Shown here one piece after another: positions 62,498 through 64,000 of a stretch of 64,000 nt of DNA. Both the position numbers and the translations under genes were made by a program. Below the pieces are notes generated by a model. It did not search any database. It had not been told where the DNA came from and worked only from the letters and a program-made list of their open reading frames with translations. How positions within the stretch are numbered: the stretch's first letter is position 1; every line of letters begins with the position of its first letter. Source of the stretch: Dryas octopetala (Eukaryota; Streptophyta; Magnoliopsida; Rosales; Rosaceae). The stretch lies in contig OY992836.1 of the NCBI GenBank assembly GCA_963921425.1, forward strand, positions 16,819,614 through 16,883,613, written 5' to 3'.

Positions 62498-63046
62498 CTG
62501 AATTGTTCGCAGATCCAAACGCACGCAAAACCCTAAGGACTAAGCCATAACCACCACGAAACAAAGTATCAAGCATAACTTCCGAAAAATTAAACTGAAA
62601 AAAGTGTAATAACTGATCATATTCAAAGAGAAACAACGAAAGCTTACCGATTGGTTTAGTGGTTACGTATGCGTTAAAGAATGCACAGAGGTTGAAGATG
62701 AAAGGGAAAGGCTAAGCTGTTGCTGAAGCACCTCGAACTCGAAGCACGTCTTCAGTCTTCAGCTCCAGTGGGCCGAGTACTACAGTTTCAATATGGGCTG
62801 GGCCCAGAGTCTTGATTGTAAATCCAGGCCTATTAGTTTTGGAATTTAGGTCTAGTGGGCCCAACGTCTTGGTTGTAAATATTGTAAGGGGAATACATTA
62901 TGGAACTGTTTATTTTGTAGACAAAATCATCTGTTAATTTTATTATAGTTACATAATTAAATAATTTTTTATTTGATTGATTTTTTACAAATATAATCTT
63001 TATAGAATTATTTAAAAAATAAATAATTTTAATCATAAAAATATAT

Positions 63047-63077
<31 letters not shown>

Positions 63078-63550
63078 AGATCGATGAAGAAAGTAAATTG
63101 AAGAATGTAAATATCATTCCTCATATTGTAATGCAAGCACCATTAAAATGAGGATGGCAAGATATGAGGATAAAATGAAACTAATAGGCACGAGCTCAAA
63201 GCGAGTCGACATGAACAAGATACAAATAAACGATAAATAGACCAAATTGTACCAAAGTTTTTAGCTCATAAAACATGACATGACATGAACAGACACATAC
63301 CAAGCATGAGCATGACACGGGTCGTGAGCCGTCTCGGGATTAAGTTTTAAGTATCTAATTTCGCATGAGTTCAACGCAAATATTAAAAGGGCTAACACGA
63401 AAACGGAAAATCCAACAAACCATAATTTAACGGGCCAGACCGGTGTGGGCCTGGCCCGTTTTACACCTTACTCCTTAGCATAGGATGTGAGTTCGAAGTT
63501 GGAAGAAGAAGAAGCAGCAGCTGCTGATAGACTCGAAGTAGGTTTTGGCG
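62498..63550. other. Space between divergent PH-domain and RNA helicase genes
   Basis: 5' UTR exon and intron of the PH-domain gene on the left (62498-62740). Then an (AAT)n microsatellite of about 27 bp at 63050-63077. At 63430-63475 AACGGGCCAGACCGG and CTGGCCCGTTTTACACCTTA look like the worn right end of a hAT-type MITE; its left end was not found. The last 70 bp are leader DNA of the helicase gene. Confidence 0.5.
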
Positions 63551-64000
63551 ATGGTGGCCGTCAAGAAAAGCGGGAAATCGACAGAAACAGAAGAAAGCGA
63601 GATCTTCGCGCCTTGTTCCTTCTCCAGTCTCGGCCTTCACTCTACCTTATGCGACCAGCTCCAAGGTAAAGCCAATATTTACTTTAAATTCCAACATTTA
63701 ATTTATTTTCCTTTAAAAATTTATGAAAAATCATTTGTTTTTTTTTTATTAATGAAACAGAGAGGTTGGGCTTCAAAGCTCCGACTCTGGTGCAAGCTCA
63801 GGCCATTCCGGTCATCCTCTCCGGTCGCCACGTGCTTGTGAACGCGGCTACGGGAACCGGCAAAACGGTGGCGTATTTGGCTCCGGTTATCCACCACTTG
63901 CACTTGTACAGTCCTCGAATTCAGCGCTCCGACGGTACTTTCGCACTGGTTCTTGTCCCTACAAGAGAGCTCTGTTTGCAGGTCCATGAAATCCTTCACA
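63551..64000 (+). CDS. RH17: DEAD-box ATP-dependent RNA helicase, RH17-like, 5' part only
   Basis: Exons 63551-63665 and 63761 to the window edge join in phase (GT-AG); the gene runs out of the window. Visible are a short N-terminus [20 protein letters not shown], the Q-motif region ([20 protein letters not shown]), motif I ATGTGKT for ATP binding, and motif Ia PTREL within [15 protein letters not shown]. These fix it as a DEAD-box helicase of superfamily 2. The N-terminus [20 protein letters not shown] and [17 protein letters not shown] fit plant RH17, the relative of yeast Dbp7 and human DDX31 thought to act in large-subunit rRNA processing. DEAD and SAT motifs lie beyond the window. The upstream reading start at 63545 lacks an ATG. 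Confidence 0.9.

Noticed and set aside
1-64000. LTR retrotransposon, retroviral relic, CRISPR array, biosynthetic gene cluster
   Set aside because: I looked for long direct repeats with reverse transcriptase or capsid-like frames, spaced repeat arrays and groups of related pathway genes, and saw none.

Overview
This window is nuclear DNA from a flowering plant. Genes have many short GT-AG introns, two proteins carry chloroplast transit peptides, and the space between genes is AT-rich and full of small DNA transposons. The gene families and transposon ends fit a woody rosid; Rosaceae (Prunus or Malus type) is my best guess, but the species cannot be told from the sequence alone.

Layout, left to right. 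(1) 466-1328, minus: a two-exon gene for a 94-residue single-pass membrane protein of unknown role. (2) 3425-4735, plus: chloroplast peroxiredoxin Q, 216 residues in four exons. (3) 5444-8714, minus: a flavin-containing monooxygenase of the plant FMO1 type, 512 residues in five exons, convergent with peroxiredoxin Q. (4) About 8.9-18.7 kb: a gene desert of AT-rich DNA with inverted-repeat elements and an old tandem array. (5) 18975-19595, plus: an intronless gene for an unknown 206-residue protein. (6) 20.7-25.5 kb: a run of non-autonomous DNA transposons. (7) 27805-28416, plus: an intronless, GC-rich gene for a secreted pectinesterase/invertase-inhibitor protein. (8) 30011-35410: a small PIF/Harbinger element abutting a 5.06-kb PIF/Harbinger element with transposase and Myb-like genes, followed at once by a broken fragment of COG1. 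(9) 37557-45792, plus: an RRP12-like ribosome-biogenesis protein, 18 exons, 1274 residues. (10) 47042-51941, minus: chloroplast KAS II, 13 exons, 567 residues. (11) 56325-58657, plus: a decayed cyclic-nucleotide-gated channel gene, followed by a MULE and a short SINE-like insertion. (12) 60752-62497, minus: a membrane protein with a bacterial-type PH domain, six exons, 247 residues. (13) 63551 to the end, plus: the first part of a DEAD-box RNA helicase most like plant RH17.

The genes do not form a pathway or cluster. They are independent housekeeping, plastid and defence-type genes separated by transposon-rich DNA. All exon joins given here were checked for GT-AG borders and an unbroken frame, and each complete multi-exon gene sums to a whole number of codons. 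I saw no retroviral or LTR element, no CRISPR array and no convincing tRNA gene. I found no clearly new biological system. The more unusual observations concern transposons: two Harbinger insertions sharing one TAA, several MULE-like elements with exact 9-10 bp target duplications and G- or C-rich cores, near-perfect hairpins, a shuffled repeat inside the FMO intron, and two gene relics.
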